Positions 1 to 6,267 of a DNA stretch of 6,508 nucleotides are shown here, piece after piece. The DNA is from Thermoleophilaceae bacterium (GTDB lineage Bacteria > Actinomycetota > Thermoleophilia > Solirubrobacterales > Thermoleophilaceae). Position 1 is the first letter of the stretch. Every line of letters begins with the position of its first letter. Location: contig JACCUO010000038.1 in assembly GCA_013811765.1 (NCBI GenBank), forward strand, positions 1 to 6,508, given 5' to 3'. Made by a program: the position numbers and the translations under genes. The notes beneath the pieces were generated by a model that did no database searches, was not told where the DNA came from, and saw nothing but the letters and a program-made list of their open reading frames with translations.

Positions 1-179
1 CCCCCGATCTCCTCGACCGCCCGCAGTGCCGGGTACACGCCGTTCTCGGAGGCCCCGACCACGGCGGCGCGGGATCCGGGTGGGCCGTCGTCGCCGACGT
101 CCGGCACCACGGCGAGCGCCAGGACTCCCGCGGCTGCGAGCACGAGCACGATGGCTGCGGCGGAGACGGCGGCGCGCAC
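1..179 (-). CDS. Unidentified protein with N-terminal membrane anchor or signal peptide (partial, 5' end only)
   Basis: Reading the minus strand from a GTG at 179-177, the frame stays open to the window edge for 59 codons. The protein begins MRAAVSAAAIVLVLAAAGVL, a short Arg-containing start followed by about 22 hydrophobic residues (roughly 4-25). An acidic, Gly/Pro-rich linker (VPDVGDDGPPG) follows, then the start of a more ordered segment (RAAVVGASENGVYPALRAVE). This is the layout of a secreted or membrane-anchored protein. There is no lipobox cysteine after the hydrophobic stretch, so a lipoprotein is unlikely. No strong Shine-Dalgarno precedes the GTG; only a weak AGAG lies just upstream. 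The frame is open for a further 70 or so bases upstream, so the exact start is uncertain. I do not recognise the family from this fragment. It is divergent from the oxidoreductase gene across about 113 bp. Confidence 0.55.
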   Translation of the reverse strand, partial: MRAAVSAAAIVLVLAAAGVLALAVVPDVGDDGPPGSRAAVVGASENGVYPALRAVEEIG

Positions 180-292
180 GACTCTGGGAACCGTACGGAT
201 GCCGACCAGTCCCCGCGGCGGTGGCGAGCCGTAAGGATGGGACCCTCCGGATCAACTACCCCCAGAAGCGACCGGGCCAGAATGGGAGAACG

Positions 293-1666
293 ATGAGCGA
301 ACGGACCTTTGATGTGATCGTGATCGGCGCCGGTCCCGCGGGAGAGGTGTGCGCGGGCCGGCTCGCGGAGGGCGGCCTCTCCGTGGCCTTGGTGGAGCCG
401 GAGCTCGTCGGCGGCGAGTGCTCGTTCTACGCGTGCATGCCGTCCAAGGCGCTGCTGCGCCCGGGCGAGGCGCTGGCCGAGGTGCGGCGCATCCCGGGTG
501 CCGCCGAGGCAGTCACGGGCGAGCTCGACGTCCGGGCGGTCCTGTCCCGCCGGGACGAGGTCGTCCACGATTTGGACGACTCCGGGCAGCTTCCCTGGCT
601 CGAGGACCGGGGCATCGAGCTCGTGCGCGAGCATGGGCGGCTGGAGGGCGAGCGCCGCGTGCGGGGCGGTGGGGACGTGCTGCTCGCGAACAGGGCGGTC
701 GTGGTGGCCACCGGCACCGGCGCTCTGATCCCGCCGATCGACGGCCTGCGTGAGGCCAAGCCCTGGACCAACCGGGAGATCACCCTCGCCCGGGAGGTGC
801 CGGCACGGCTGGCGATCCTCGGCGGCGGGGTCGTCGGCGTGGAGATGGCGCAGGCCTGGCGCACCCTGGGGGCACAGGTCACCATCATCGAGGCGATGGA
901 TCGCCTGATCGGGCGCGAGGAGCCGTTCGCGAGCGAGGAGGTGGGTGAGTCGCTGCGCGAGCGAGGGGTGGATGTACGGCTCGGCTCGAAGGCGACCGCC
1001 GTCGGGCGGGAAGCGGGAGAGGTCACGATCGAGCTCGAGGAGGGGCCGGCGGTCGTGGCCGACGAGCTACTCGTGGCGATCGGGCGCCGTCCCCATACCG
1101 ATGACCTCGGGGTGGACACGGTGGGCCTCGAGCCCGGGAAGTCGATCGAGGTGGACGACCGGATGCGCGCGAGTGCCGTGGAAGGCGAGTGGCTCTACGC
1201 GATCGGCGACGTGAACGGCCGCGCGCTGCTGACCCACATGGGCAAGTATCAGGCCCGCGCCGCGGCGGACGTGATCCTCGGAAAGGAGGCGAGGGTCACC
1301 GAGGACGGCCCGGTCTCCCCACGGGTGATCTTCACCGACCCCCAGGTCGCCGCGGTGGGCCACACGCTGCAGAGCGCGCGGGACGCCGGGCTGAACGTGC
1401 GAGCCGTCGACAGGATCACATCCGGCAACGCGGGCGGAAGCTTCTACGGGAGAAACGCCGCGGGTACCACCCGGCTTGTGGTGGACGAGGACCGGCGGGT
1501 GCTCGCCGGTGCCACCTTCACCGGCGCCGAGGTGGCCGAGTTTGTCCATGCGGCAACGATCGCCGTGGTGGGCGAGGTGCCGCTGGAGCGCCTGTGGCAT
1601 GCCGTCCCGTCATTTCCCACCCGCAGCGAGGTGTGGCTCGACCTGCTCGAGGAGTACGGGCTGTAG
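293..1666 (+). CDS. FAD-dependent pyridine nucleotide-disulfide oxidoreductase (dihydrolipoamide dehydrogenase-like, non-canonical active site)
   Basis: A 457-residue flavoprotein of the dihydrolipoamide dehydrogenase/mercuric reductase family. It should oxidise NAD(P)H through FAD and a cysteine pair; the final acceptor is unknown. The FAD-binding GAGPAG lies at 12-17 after a beta-strand (FDVIVIGAG). The redox pair is Cys43 and Cys48 in GGECSFYACMPSK, with the usual CX4C spacing but not the lipoamide-type CLNVGC sequence. The NAD(P) Rossmann motif GGGVVGVE is at 177-184, the second FAD motif YAIGDV at 302-307, and the dimerisation domain starts near 340. The C-terminus reads FPTRSE (441-446) where lipoamide dehydrogenases have HPTLSE. 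The catalytic Glu446 is therefore present but the His is Phe441, so a role as E3 of 2-oxoacid dehydrogenases is doubtful. No E1/E2 genes are nearby. The ATG at 293 was chosen because GGGAG lies at 284-288 and the FAD motif starts right after it; the frame is open upstream but reads as Arg-rich noise. It is the first gene of the plus-strand run, 54 bp before the crotonase. Confidence 0.9.
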   Translation: MSERTFDVIVIGAGPAGEVCAGRLAEGGLSVALVEPELVGGECSFYACMPSKALLRPGEALAEVRRIPGAAEAVTGELDVRAVLSRRDEVVHDLDDSGQLPWLEDRGIELVREHGRLEGERRVRGGGDVLLANRAVVVATGTGALIPPIDGLREAKPWTNREITLAREVPARLAILGGGVVGVEMAQAWRTLGAQVTIIEAMDRLIGREEPFASEEVGESLRERGVDVRLGSKATAVGREAGEVTIELEEGPAVVADELLVAIGRRPHTDDLGVDTVGLEPGKSIEVDDRMRASAVEGEWLYAIGDVNGRALLTHMGKYQARAAADVILGKEARVTEDGPVSPRVIFTDPQVAAVGHTLQSARDAGLNVRAVDRITSGNAGGSFYGRNAAGTTRLVVDEDRRVLAGATFTGAEVAEFVHAATIAVVGEVPLERLWHAVPSFPTRSEVWLDLLEEYGL

Positions 1667-1720
1667 CGATAACCTCAGCCGGGCGAGCAGGACCCCAGCC
1701 CGCGCCACCCAGGAGCCGCC

Positions 1721-2506
1721 TTGGCCTACGAGAAGATCCTCTACGACGTGGCGGACACCGGCGTCGCCACCATCACGCTGGATGACCCGGACACGCGCAA
1801 CGCGCTCGGGGGCCAGACCCTGGGCGAGCTCATCGCGGCGTTCGGCGCCGCCCGGGACGACGACGAAGTCCGCTGCGTGGTCCTAGCCTCCTCGCACGAG
1901 AAGGTCTTTTCCGCGGGTGGGGACCTGGCCGGGTTCACCGCCGATGTCCCGCTCGTGCAAAGGCACCTGGGCACCGAAGCCTTCCCGCGCCTCTTCCGGC
2001 TGATCGGCGAGCTTGGCAAGCCCACGCTCTGCGCCGCAAACGGCCACGTGCTGGCCGGAGCGCTCGGGCTTGCGCTGGCCTGCGACCTGATCGTGGCCAA
2101 GGAGGGCGCCGGGTTCGGCACGCCGGAGATCGACGTGGGGCTGTTTCCCTTCATGATCATGGCCTTGATCTACCGCAACGTGCCCCGGAAAAGGACGAAC
2201 GAGATTCTCCTGCTCGGTGAGCGGATGACCGCGCGGGAGGCCTGCGAGGCCGGCTTCGTGAACAAGGTGGTCCCGGCGGAGGGGTTCGAGCCGGCGGTGG
2301 CCGAGTGGGCGGGCAGGCTGGCCGCGAAGTCCCCGCTGATGATGCGCCTGGGCAAGGACGCGATGTTTCGCTCGCAGGACATGCCCTTCCTCGACGCGCT
2401 CGAGTACCTGCGCCACAACCTCACTCTCGCGCTGTCGACAGACGACGCCGCCGAGGGCGTCAAGGCGTTCTTCGAGAAGCGCGAGCCGGAGTGGAGGAAC
2501 CGCTGA
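1721..2506 (+). CDS. Enoyl-CoA hydratase/isomerase family protein (crotonase fold)
   Basis: A cytoplasmic crotonase-superfamily protein of 261 residues, a normal length, acting on an acyl-CoA thioester, probably as a 2-enoyl-CoA hydratase in fatty or branched acid breakdown. The CoA-binding and oxyanion-hole segment is KVFSAGGDLAGF (61-72); the second oxyanion-hole segment is NGHVLAGALGLALACD (107-122), followed by GFGTPEIDVGLFPF (131-144). Aligned by eye to rat mitochondrial hydratase, Glu164 corresponds to Glu136 here, but Glu144 corresponds to Gly116. Hydratases with one Glu missing are known, for example in acyclic terpenoid and leucine catabolism, so hydration is still possible; isomerase or another crotonase reaction cannot be excluded. 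The start is TTG at 1721, supported by AGGAG at 1711-1715 with 5 bases of spacing and by the immediate beta-strand MAYEKILYDVADTGVATITL. Its 3' end overlaps the ureohydrolase start, suggesting translational coupling. The racemase further down the run supports a branched acyl-CoA role, by inference only. Confidence 0.9.
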   Translation: MAYEKILYDVADTGVATITLDDPDTRNALGGQTLGELIAAFGAARDDDEVRCVVLASSHEKVFSAGGDLAGFTADVPLVQRHLGTEAFPRLFRLIGELGKPTLCAANGHVLAGALGLALACDLIVAKEGAGFGTPEIDVGLFPFMIMALIYRNVPRKRTNEILLLGERMTAREACEAGFVNKVVPAEGFEPAVAEWAGRLAAKSPLMMRLGKDAMFRSQDMPFLDALEYLRHNLTLALSTDDAAEGVKAFFEKREPEWRNR

Positions 2507-3348
2507 CGCCCTCGCTCGTCGCGCTGCGCTGCCGTACATCCGACCGCTCGCGGGCCGCAGCGCGCGGGGCGGAAGAGCTGGCGCTGCTGGTGGGCAAGCG
2601 CCTCGGGTGCGAGCCGCGCCTGATCGGCACCCTCGGCGAGCCGCGCGAGGCGCACTTCACGGAGGACCTGCGCGAATCCCGTGGCTGCCTGCTGGAGGCG
2701 GGGGGGCAGGTGGACGACGCCCTGTCCGGTGAGAACCTGCCGGTGCTGCTCGCCGCGGAGTGCTCGATCGCCCTCACAACGGTCCCCACGGCGCTCGCAC
2801 ACCGCCCCGACGCCCGGGTGCTCTGGCTGGACGCCCACGGTGACTTCAACACCCCCGAAACCACCACGAGCGGCTACCTCGGCGGCATGGCCCTCGCCGG
2901 GGCCTGCGGGCGCTGGGACGCGGGCCTCGGCGCCGGGGCGGTCGATGTCGGCCGGGTGGCGCTGGCCGGCGTCCGGCAGCTCGACCCCGGAGAGCGTGAG
3001 GCGCTCGAGCGCAGCGCCGTGACCGTGATCGGCGCGAGCCCCGTCGAGACGCTGGTGGCCGTGAAGAACGCGCTCGACGGCGCGCCGGTCTACCTGCACA
3101 TCGACCTCGACGTGCTGGACCCGGAGTCCTTCCCGGCCAGGCTTCCCACGCCGGGAGGCCTGCTGCCCGAGAAGCTCTTCGACATCCTCGAGGCCGTGGC
3201 GGGCGACTGCGAGATCGTGGGCCTCGAGGTCACGGGCTTCGAGGCGCCGGAGGACGAGCTCGAGCGCCAGGCTGCTGCCTCGACTGCCCTCCATGTCTTC
3301 GAGCCCCTGCTCGACGCGATCCCGGAGGGAGCCCATGTCGGCCACTGA
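2491..3348 (+). CDS. Arginase/agmatinase-family ureohydrolase with a His-to-Cys change at a metal ligand
   Basis: A ureohydrolase-fold protein of about 285 residues, the usual length, expected to bind two Mn ions and hydrolyse a guanidino or related C-N group. Numbered from the GTG, it carries DAHGDFN (114-120) followed by TPETTTSGYLGGMAL, and HIDLDVLDP (203-211), which are the second and third metal-binding motifs. Asp114, His116, Asp118, Asp205 and Asp207 are thus intact, and Glu246 in GLEVTGFE matches the conserved late Glu. The first motif, normally GGDHS, reads AAECS (88-92), so the His ligand to one Mn is Cys91. A Cys at this position is, as I recall, described for the hydroxyarginine hydrolase DcsB; the substrate here is unknown. 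GTG at 2491 is the only standard start codon near the N-terminus and gives a 16-bp overlap with the crotonase gene. A CTG at 2503 has a much better ribosome binding site (GGAGGA, 2493-2498) and may be the true start, giving 281 residues and a 4-bp overlap. Confidence 0.85.
   Translation: MEEPLTPSLVALRCRTSDRSRAAARGAEELALLVGKRLGCEPRLIGTLGEPREAHFTEDLRESRGCLLEAGGQVDDALSGENLPVLLAAECSIALTTVPTALAHRPDARVLWLDAHGDFNTPETTTSGYLGGMALAGACGRWDAGLGAGAVDVGRVALAGVRQLDPGEREALERSAVTVIGASPVETLVAVKNALDGAPVYLHIDLDVLDPESFPARLPTPGGLLPEKLFDILEAVAGDCEIVGLEVTGFEAPEDELERQAAASTALHVFEPLLDAIPEGAHVGH
2493..2498 (+). promoter_or_regulatory. Strong Shine-Dalgarno inside the 3' end of the crotonase gene
   Basis: GGAGGA lies 4-5 bases before CTG at 2503-2505, which overlaps the crotonase stop TGA at 2504-2506. 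The annotated GTG at 2491 would place this signal inside the ureohydrolase coding region, where it would be useless for that start, while the GTG itself has only a weak GAG at 2483-2485. This favours initiation at the CTG with translational coupling, although CTG starts are rare. Confidence 0.5.
3324..3329 (+). promoter_or_regulatory. Strong Shine-Dalgarno before a 26-codon ORF
   Basis: GGAGGG sits 5 bases before the ATG at 3335, within the last codons of the ureohydrolase gene. The ABC ATPase gene downstream has no comparable signal at its own likely GTG start, so ribosomes bound here may reach it by coupling through the small ORF. Confidence 0.45.
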
Positions 3349-3415
3349 GGCGCGCTCCGGCTCCGCGCTGCGCGTCGAGCGCCCGTGGCGCCGGCGGGGG
3401 GTCACGCCCGTCTAG
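3335..3415 (+). CDS. Possible 26-residue leader peptide or relic between ureohydrolase and ABC ATPase
   Basis: An ATG with a near-ideal ribosome binding site opens a 26-codon frame starting MSATEARSGSALRVE and ending with an Arg-rich tail (RPWRRRGVTPV). Its TAG stop at 3413-3415 shares a base with the GTG (3415-3417) where the ABC ATPase most plausibly starts. It overlaps the end of the ureohydrolase gene by 14 bases in another frame. It may be a short leader that couples translation to the ATPase. It may instead be a relic of an earlier ATPase N-terminus, since ALRVE resembles the first strand of such proteins. It could also be chance. I recognise no family, and coding is unproven. Confidence 0.3.
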   Translation: MSATEARSGSALRVERPWRRRGVTPV

Positions 3416-4341
3416 TGCCCGCACTCGCCGTCTACGAGGGACTCGTCAAGCGCTTCGGTGAAGTCGCTGCGGTCGACGGGCTCAGCTTCGAGGTGCCCGA
3501 GGGCGCGGTGTTCGGGCTGCTCGGCCCGAACGGCGCCGGGAAGACCACCGCGATCCGTGTCCTCCTCGGGCTGGCCGCGCCAAGCGCCGGATCGACCCGG
3601 CTACTGGGGGCCCGCCCCGGCACTCCCGAGTTCACCGCGGCCGTACGCTCGGTTGGTTCGCTGATCGAAGGGCCGGCGCTCTACGGGCGGGCCACGGCGC
3701 GCCAGAACATGCGTATCGAGGGCAAAGCGCTCGGCATTCGAGACGGCGCCGCCGAGATCGGCGACCTGCTCGCACTAGTCGGGCTGGCCGGCCGCGCGGA
3801 CAGCGAGGCCCGGAGCTTCTCGCTCGGCATGAAACAGCGGCTCGGGCTCGCGCTGGCCCTGCTCGGACGGCCGCGCCTCGTTGTGCTGGACGAGCCCACC
3901 AACGGGCTCGACCCCGCCGGGATCGTCGAGATCCGCGAGCTGATCCAGCGGCTGCCGGAGCGCGGCACCACCGCCCTCGTCTCCTCACATCTGCTCGGCG
4001 AGGTCCAGCTGATGTGCGACCGGGCGGCGATCGTGAGCCACGGCACGATGGTCGCGGAGGGCACGATCTCCGATCTCCTTTCCAGGCAGGGAGGCTCTGA
4101 CTTCAACGTCGTCCTCTCGCCCGATGGCACCGAGCGGGCCAGGGCGCTGCTCGCGTCCGCCGGCATGATCGTGAGCGGCTCCGACGGAGTGCTCACCGTC
4201 ACCGGGCCGGGCGTCGAGGGTGTCCAGATCAGCCGGCCGCTCGCGCAGGCCGGGATCTACGTGTCCGAGCTGAGGCGTGTGGAGGCCACCCTCGAGGATG
4301 TCTTCCTCTCCCTGACAGGCGCGGAGTCCGATGGCCGCTGA
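3415..4341 (+). CDS. ABC transporter ATP-binding protein (BcrA/DrrA-like exporter class)
   Basis: The cytoplasmic nucleotide-binding subunit, 308 residues, powering the permease encoded next. Motifs in order: A-loop tyrosine replaced by Phe14 (KRFGEVAAVDGLSF), Walker A GPNGAGKTT (37-45), Q-loop region GSLIEGPALYG (81-91), signature SLGMKQ (136-141), Walker B LVVLDEP (155-161), D-loop NGLDP (163-167) and switch His192 in SSH. Glu85 stands where most ATPases have the Q-loop Gln. That IE.P..Y form is typical of the bacitracin/lantibiotic-type exporter ATPases, so it marks the subclass and is not damage. The C-terminal extension (about 220-308) ends in the usual ATLEDVFLSLTG. GTG at 3415 was chosen because it gives a standard N-terminus (MPALAVYEGLVKRFG) and touches the stop of the small upstream ORF. 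GTG at 3385 would add 10 residues rich in Ala and Gly. It overlaps the permease by 11 bp. Confidence 0.93.
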   Translation: MPALAVYEGLVKRFGEVAAVDGLSFEVPEGAVFGLLGPNGAGKTTAIRVLLGLAAPSAGSTRLLGARPGTPEFTAAVRSVGSLIEGPALYGRATARQNMRIEGKALGIRDGAAEIGDLLALVGLAGRADSEARSFSLGMKQRLGLALALLGRPRLVVLDEPTNGLDPAGIVEIRELIQRLPERGTTALVSSHLLGEVQLMCDRAAIVSHGTMVAEGTISDLLSRQGGSDFNVVLSPDGTERARALLASAGMIVSGSDGVLTVTGPGVEGVQISRPLAQAGIYVSELRRVEATLEDVFLSLTGAESDGR

Positions 4342-5041
4342 GCTCGAGAAGCTGCGCTCGCTGCCCACGCCTCGGTGGACGCTGATGGTGACGCTCGGTC
4401 TCGTCGCGCTCGGCTTCATCGCCGTGGTGGTCAGCGGCTCGGAGAAGGAATCCACCTATCTGGATGCCGCGGAGACGATGGCGGGCCTCGGGACCGTGAT
4501 CGGCTCGATCGTGCTCGGGGTCTGGATGGCCGGGGTGGAGTACGGCCAAAACACGATGCGCCGCGCGCTCGCGGCCGACCCGCGCCGAGAGCGGCTGCTG
4601 GGCGCAAAGCTCGCCTTGGCGATCGGTGGCTCACTGGCGCTCACGGTGGTCGTATGGGCCGCGGCGCTGGTGCTGCTCTCGATCGCCGCATCGGTCAACG
4701 GCGCCTCCTCACCGGCCGGGGACATCCTCACGGCGAGCCTCACGTCATTTCTCGCCAACCCGATCTACGCCGCGATCGGGTGCGCGGTGGCGATGCTGGC
4801 GCGCAGCATGGCCGGGGGCATGACGGCGATGCTCGCGCTCGTCTTCGTGCTCGACATCCTGCTGGCCGCGCTCCCGATCGGGGACATCAGCCTGGGCTCG
4901 GCGCTCGGGGACCTCGGCGGCGCGCTCGAGGGCGAGGAGGGCGAGCACGGCGTCGCTCGCGCGATCCTCGTGACCGCCGTCTGGGTGACCGTGCTCCTGA
5001 CCGCGGCGTGGGCGCGCTTCACGCGTAGCGACGTGACCTGA
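4331..5041 (+). CDS. ABC-2 type transporter permease
   Basis: An integral membrane protein of 236 residues that should form the transmembrane channel with the ATPase encoded just upstream. By eye there are about six hydrophobic segments, near residues 17-34, 50-69, 95-120, 134-157, 162-182 and 208-227. A cytoplasmic N-terminus starts MAAELEKLRSLPTPRW and a loop after segment 2 reads GQNTMRRALAADPRRERLL. Loop phrases of this type, with a 'T.R..L..DP.R...L.AK' pattern, are typical of ABC-2 permeases whose ATPase is BcrA-like. GGAG at 4323-4326 precedes the ATG by 4 bases, and the 11-bp overlap with the ATPase indicates coupled translation. The loop before segment 6 (about 185-208) is short and acidic (ALEGEEGEHG). 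The transported substrate cannot be inferred from sequence. No response regulator, kinase or antibiotic-biosynthesis gene adjoins it to suggest a resistance role. Confidence 0.88.
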   Translation: MAAELEKLRSLPTPRWTLMVTLGLVALGFIAVVVSGSEKESTYLDAAETMAGLGTVIGSIVLGVWMAGVEYGQNTMRRALAADPRRERLLGAKLALAIGGSLALTVVVWAAALVLLSIAASVNGASSPAGDILTASLTSFLANPIYAAIGCAVAMLARSMAGGMTAMLALVFVLDILLAALPIGDISLGSALGDLGGALEGEEGEHGVARAILVTAVWVTVLLTAAWARFTRSDVT

Positions 5042-5043
5042 CA

Positions 5044-6267
5044 GTGGGTGCTCTCTCCGACTTAAAGGTCCTCGACTTATCGCGCCTGCTTCCGGGCGGG
5101 TTTTGCTCGCTCTTGCTTGCTGACTTCGGGGCGCAGGTGCTGAAGGTCGAGGACACCGGTCAGGGCGACTACCTGCGATGGGCCCCGCCGCACTACGAGG
5201 GCGCCGAGGAATCTGCCGGCTCGGCTCCCTTCCTCGCCCTCAACCGCAACAAGCGCTCGATCCGCCTGAACCTCAAGGAGGAGGCCGCACGCCGGGTGCT
5301 CCTCGCGCTGGTGCGGGAGTCCGATGTCCTGCTCGAGTCCTTCCGGCCTGGGGTGCTCGATCGCCTCGGGGTGGGCTACGAGCGACTGCGCGAGGAGAAC
5401 CCGCGCCTCGTGTACTGCGCCATCACCGGGTATGGCCAGGACGGTCCGATGCGCGATCGGGCCGGGCACGACATGAACTACGTCGGGCTCGCCGGGCTGC
5501 TCGGGCTCACCGGTGAGAGGGACGGTCCGCCGATTCAGCCGGCCGGCCAGATCGGCGACCTCGGCGGGGGCGCGCTGATGGCTGCCTTCGGGATCATGGC
5601 TGCGCTGCACGAGCGTGCTCGCTCGGGCGTGGGGCAGTTCGTGGACGTTTCGATGGCCGACGGTGCGCTCTCGTGGCTGAGCCTGGTGGCGGCAAAGCAT
5701 CTGGCCGGCCACGAGGTCCCCGGCCGTGGCGAGCTCGAGCTGGCGGGGGGCTACCTCTGCTACAGGCCCTACCGGTGCAGCGACGGCTGGGTCACCCTCG
5801 GCGCCTTGGAGCCGAAGTTCTGGCTCATGTGGTGTCGCGGGGTAGGGCGAGAGGACCTGATCGAGCGGCAGTTCGATCCGCCGGGATCGGAGGCCCACCG
5901 TGAGGTCGAGCGGCTCTTTGCCCAGCGCACGCGGGAGGAGTGGGAGCGGTTCGCCGCGGAGCGCGACTGCTGTCTCGAGCCGGTGCTCGACCTGGACGAG
6001 GCGCTCGAGTCGGAGCTCGTGCGCGCGCGGGACATGGTCGTGGAGCTCGACCAGCCCGGCGCCGAGCGCCCGGTGAGACAGCTCGGCGTGCCAATCAAGC
6101 TCGGCCGTACTCCCGGCGCGGTGAGCGCCCCCGGGCCGGTTCTCGGCGAGCACACGCGCGAGGTGCTGAGCGGTCTCGGTTACGGCGATGAGGAGATCGG
6201 CTCGCTCGAGGATGCGGGTGCGGTGGCCGGCCCCGCCTCCGGGAGCGGGGGATCCTTCATGCCGTAA
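5044..6267 (+). CDS. Alpha-methylacyl-CoA racemase-like CaiB/BaiF family protein
   Basis: A 407-residue family III CoA-transferase fold protein. The family includes CoA transferases and alpha-methylacyl-CoA racemases. Here the racemase-type residues are visible: His142 in GHDMNY (141-146), Asp172 in GDLGGG (171-176) and Glu256 in GALEPKFW (253-260). These match the His, Asp and Glu described for the mycobacterial racemase. The N-terminal strand and CoA-site segment (LKVLDLSRLLPGGFCSLLLADFGAQVLKVED) and GDYLR (41-45) also fit. The likely role is interconverting (2R)- and (2S)-methyl-branched acyl-CoAs so that beta-oxidation can proceed; a CoA transferase reaction remains possible. The GTG at 5044 lies 2 bp after the permease stop and has no good Shine-Dalgarno, so reinitiation is likely. 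The first 12 codons contain two TTA codons. The last 20 or so residues form a Gly/Ser/Ala-rich tail outside the conserved domain. Confidence 0.9.
   Translation: MGALSDLKVLDLSRLLPGGFCSLLLADFGAQVLKVEDTGQGDYLRWAPPHYEGAEESAGSAPFLALNRNKRSIRLNLKEEAARRVLLALVRESDVLLESFRPGVLDRLGVGYERLREENPRLVYCAITGYGQDGPMRDRAGHDMNYVGLAGLLGLTGERDGPPIQPAGQIGDLGGGALMAAFGIMAALHERARSGVGQFVDVSMADGALSWLSLVAAKHLAGHEVPGRGELELAGGYLCYRPYRCSDGWVTLGALEPKFWLMWCRGVGREDLIERQFDPPGSEAHREVERLFAQRTREEWERFAAERDCCLEPVLDLDEALESELVRARDMVVELDQPGAERPVRQLGVPIKLGRTPGAVSAPGPVLGEHTREVLSGLGYGDEEIGSLEDAGAVAGPASGSGGSFMP

Noticed and set aside
26..292. The oxidoreductase frame is open upstream to position 26, giving a 546-residue reading
   Set aside because: The extra 89 residues are Arg/Pro-rich noise of GC-rich DNA, overlap the divergent gene, and the ATG at 293 has a ribosome binding site directly before the FAD-binding fold.
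180..292. Possible divergent promoters between the first two genes
   Set aside because: TTGATC on the minus strand (plus 255-250) and TAAGGAT near 232 are present, but no correctly spaced partner was found. A promoter must lie here, but I cannot place it.
427..1119. Long minus-strand open frame opposite the oxidoreductase gene
   Set aside because: Ser/Arg/Thr-rich composition without motifs; it is the antisense shadow expected of a GC-rich gene.
1667..1720. CGGGC/GCCCG inverted repeat after the oxidoreductase stop as a terminator
   Set aside because: Only a 5-bp stem with a 12-base loop and no T-run; expected by chance at this GC content.
2170..3405. 411-codon minus-strand frame across the crotonase and ureohydrolase genes
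   Set aside because: It spans two genes with clear motifs on the plus strand, has His/Arg/Gly-rich composition and shows no recognisable domain.
3661..3700. Glu in place of the Q-loop Gln in the ABC ATPase as a loss-of-function sign
   Set aside because: This IE.P..Y form is a normal feature of BcrA-like ATPases, and all other motifs are intact.
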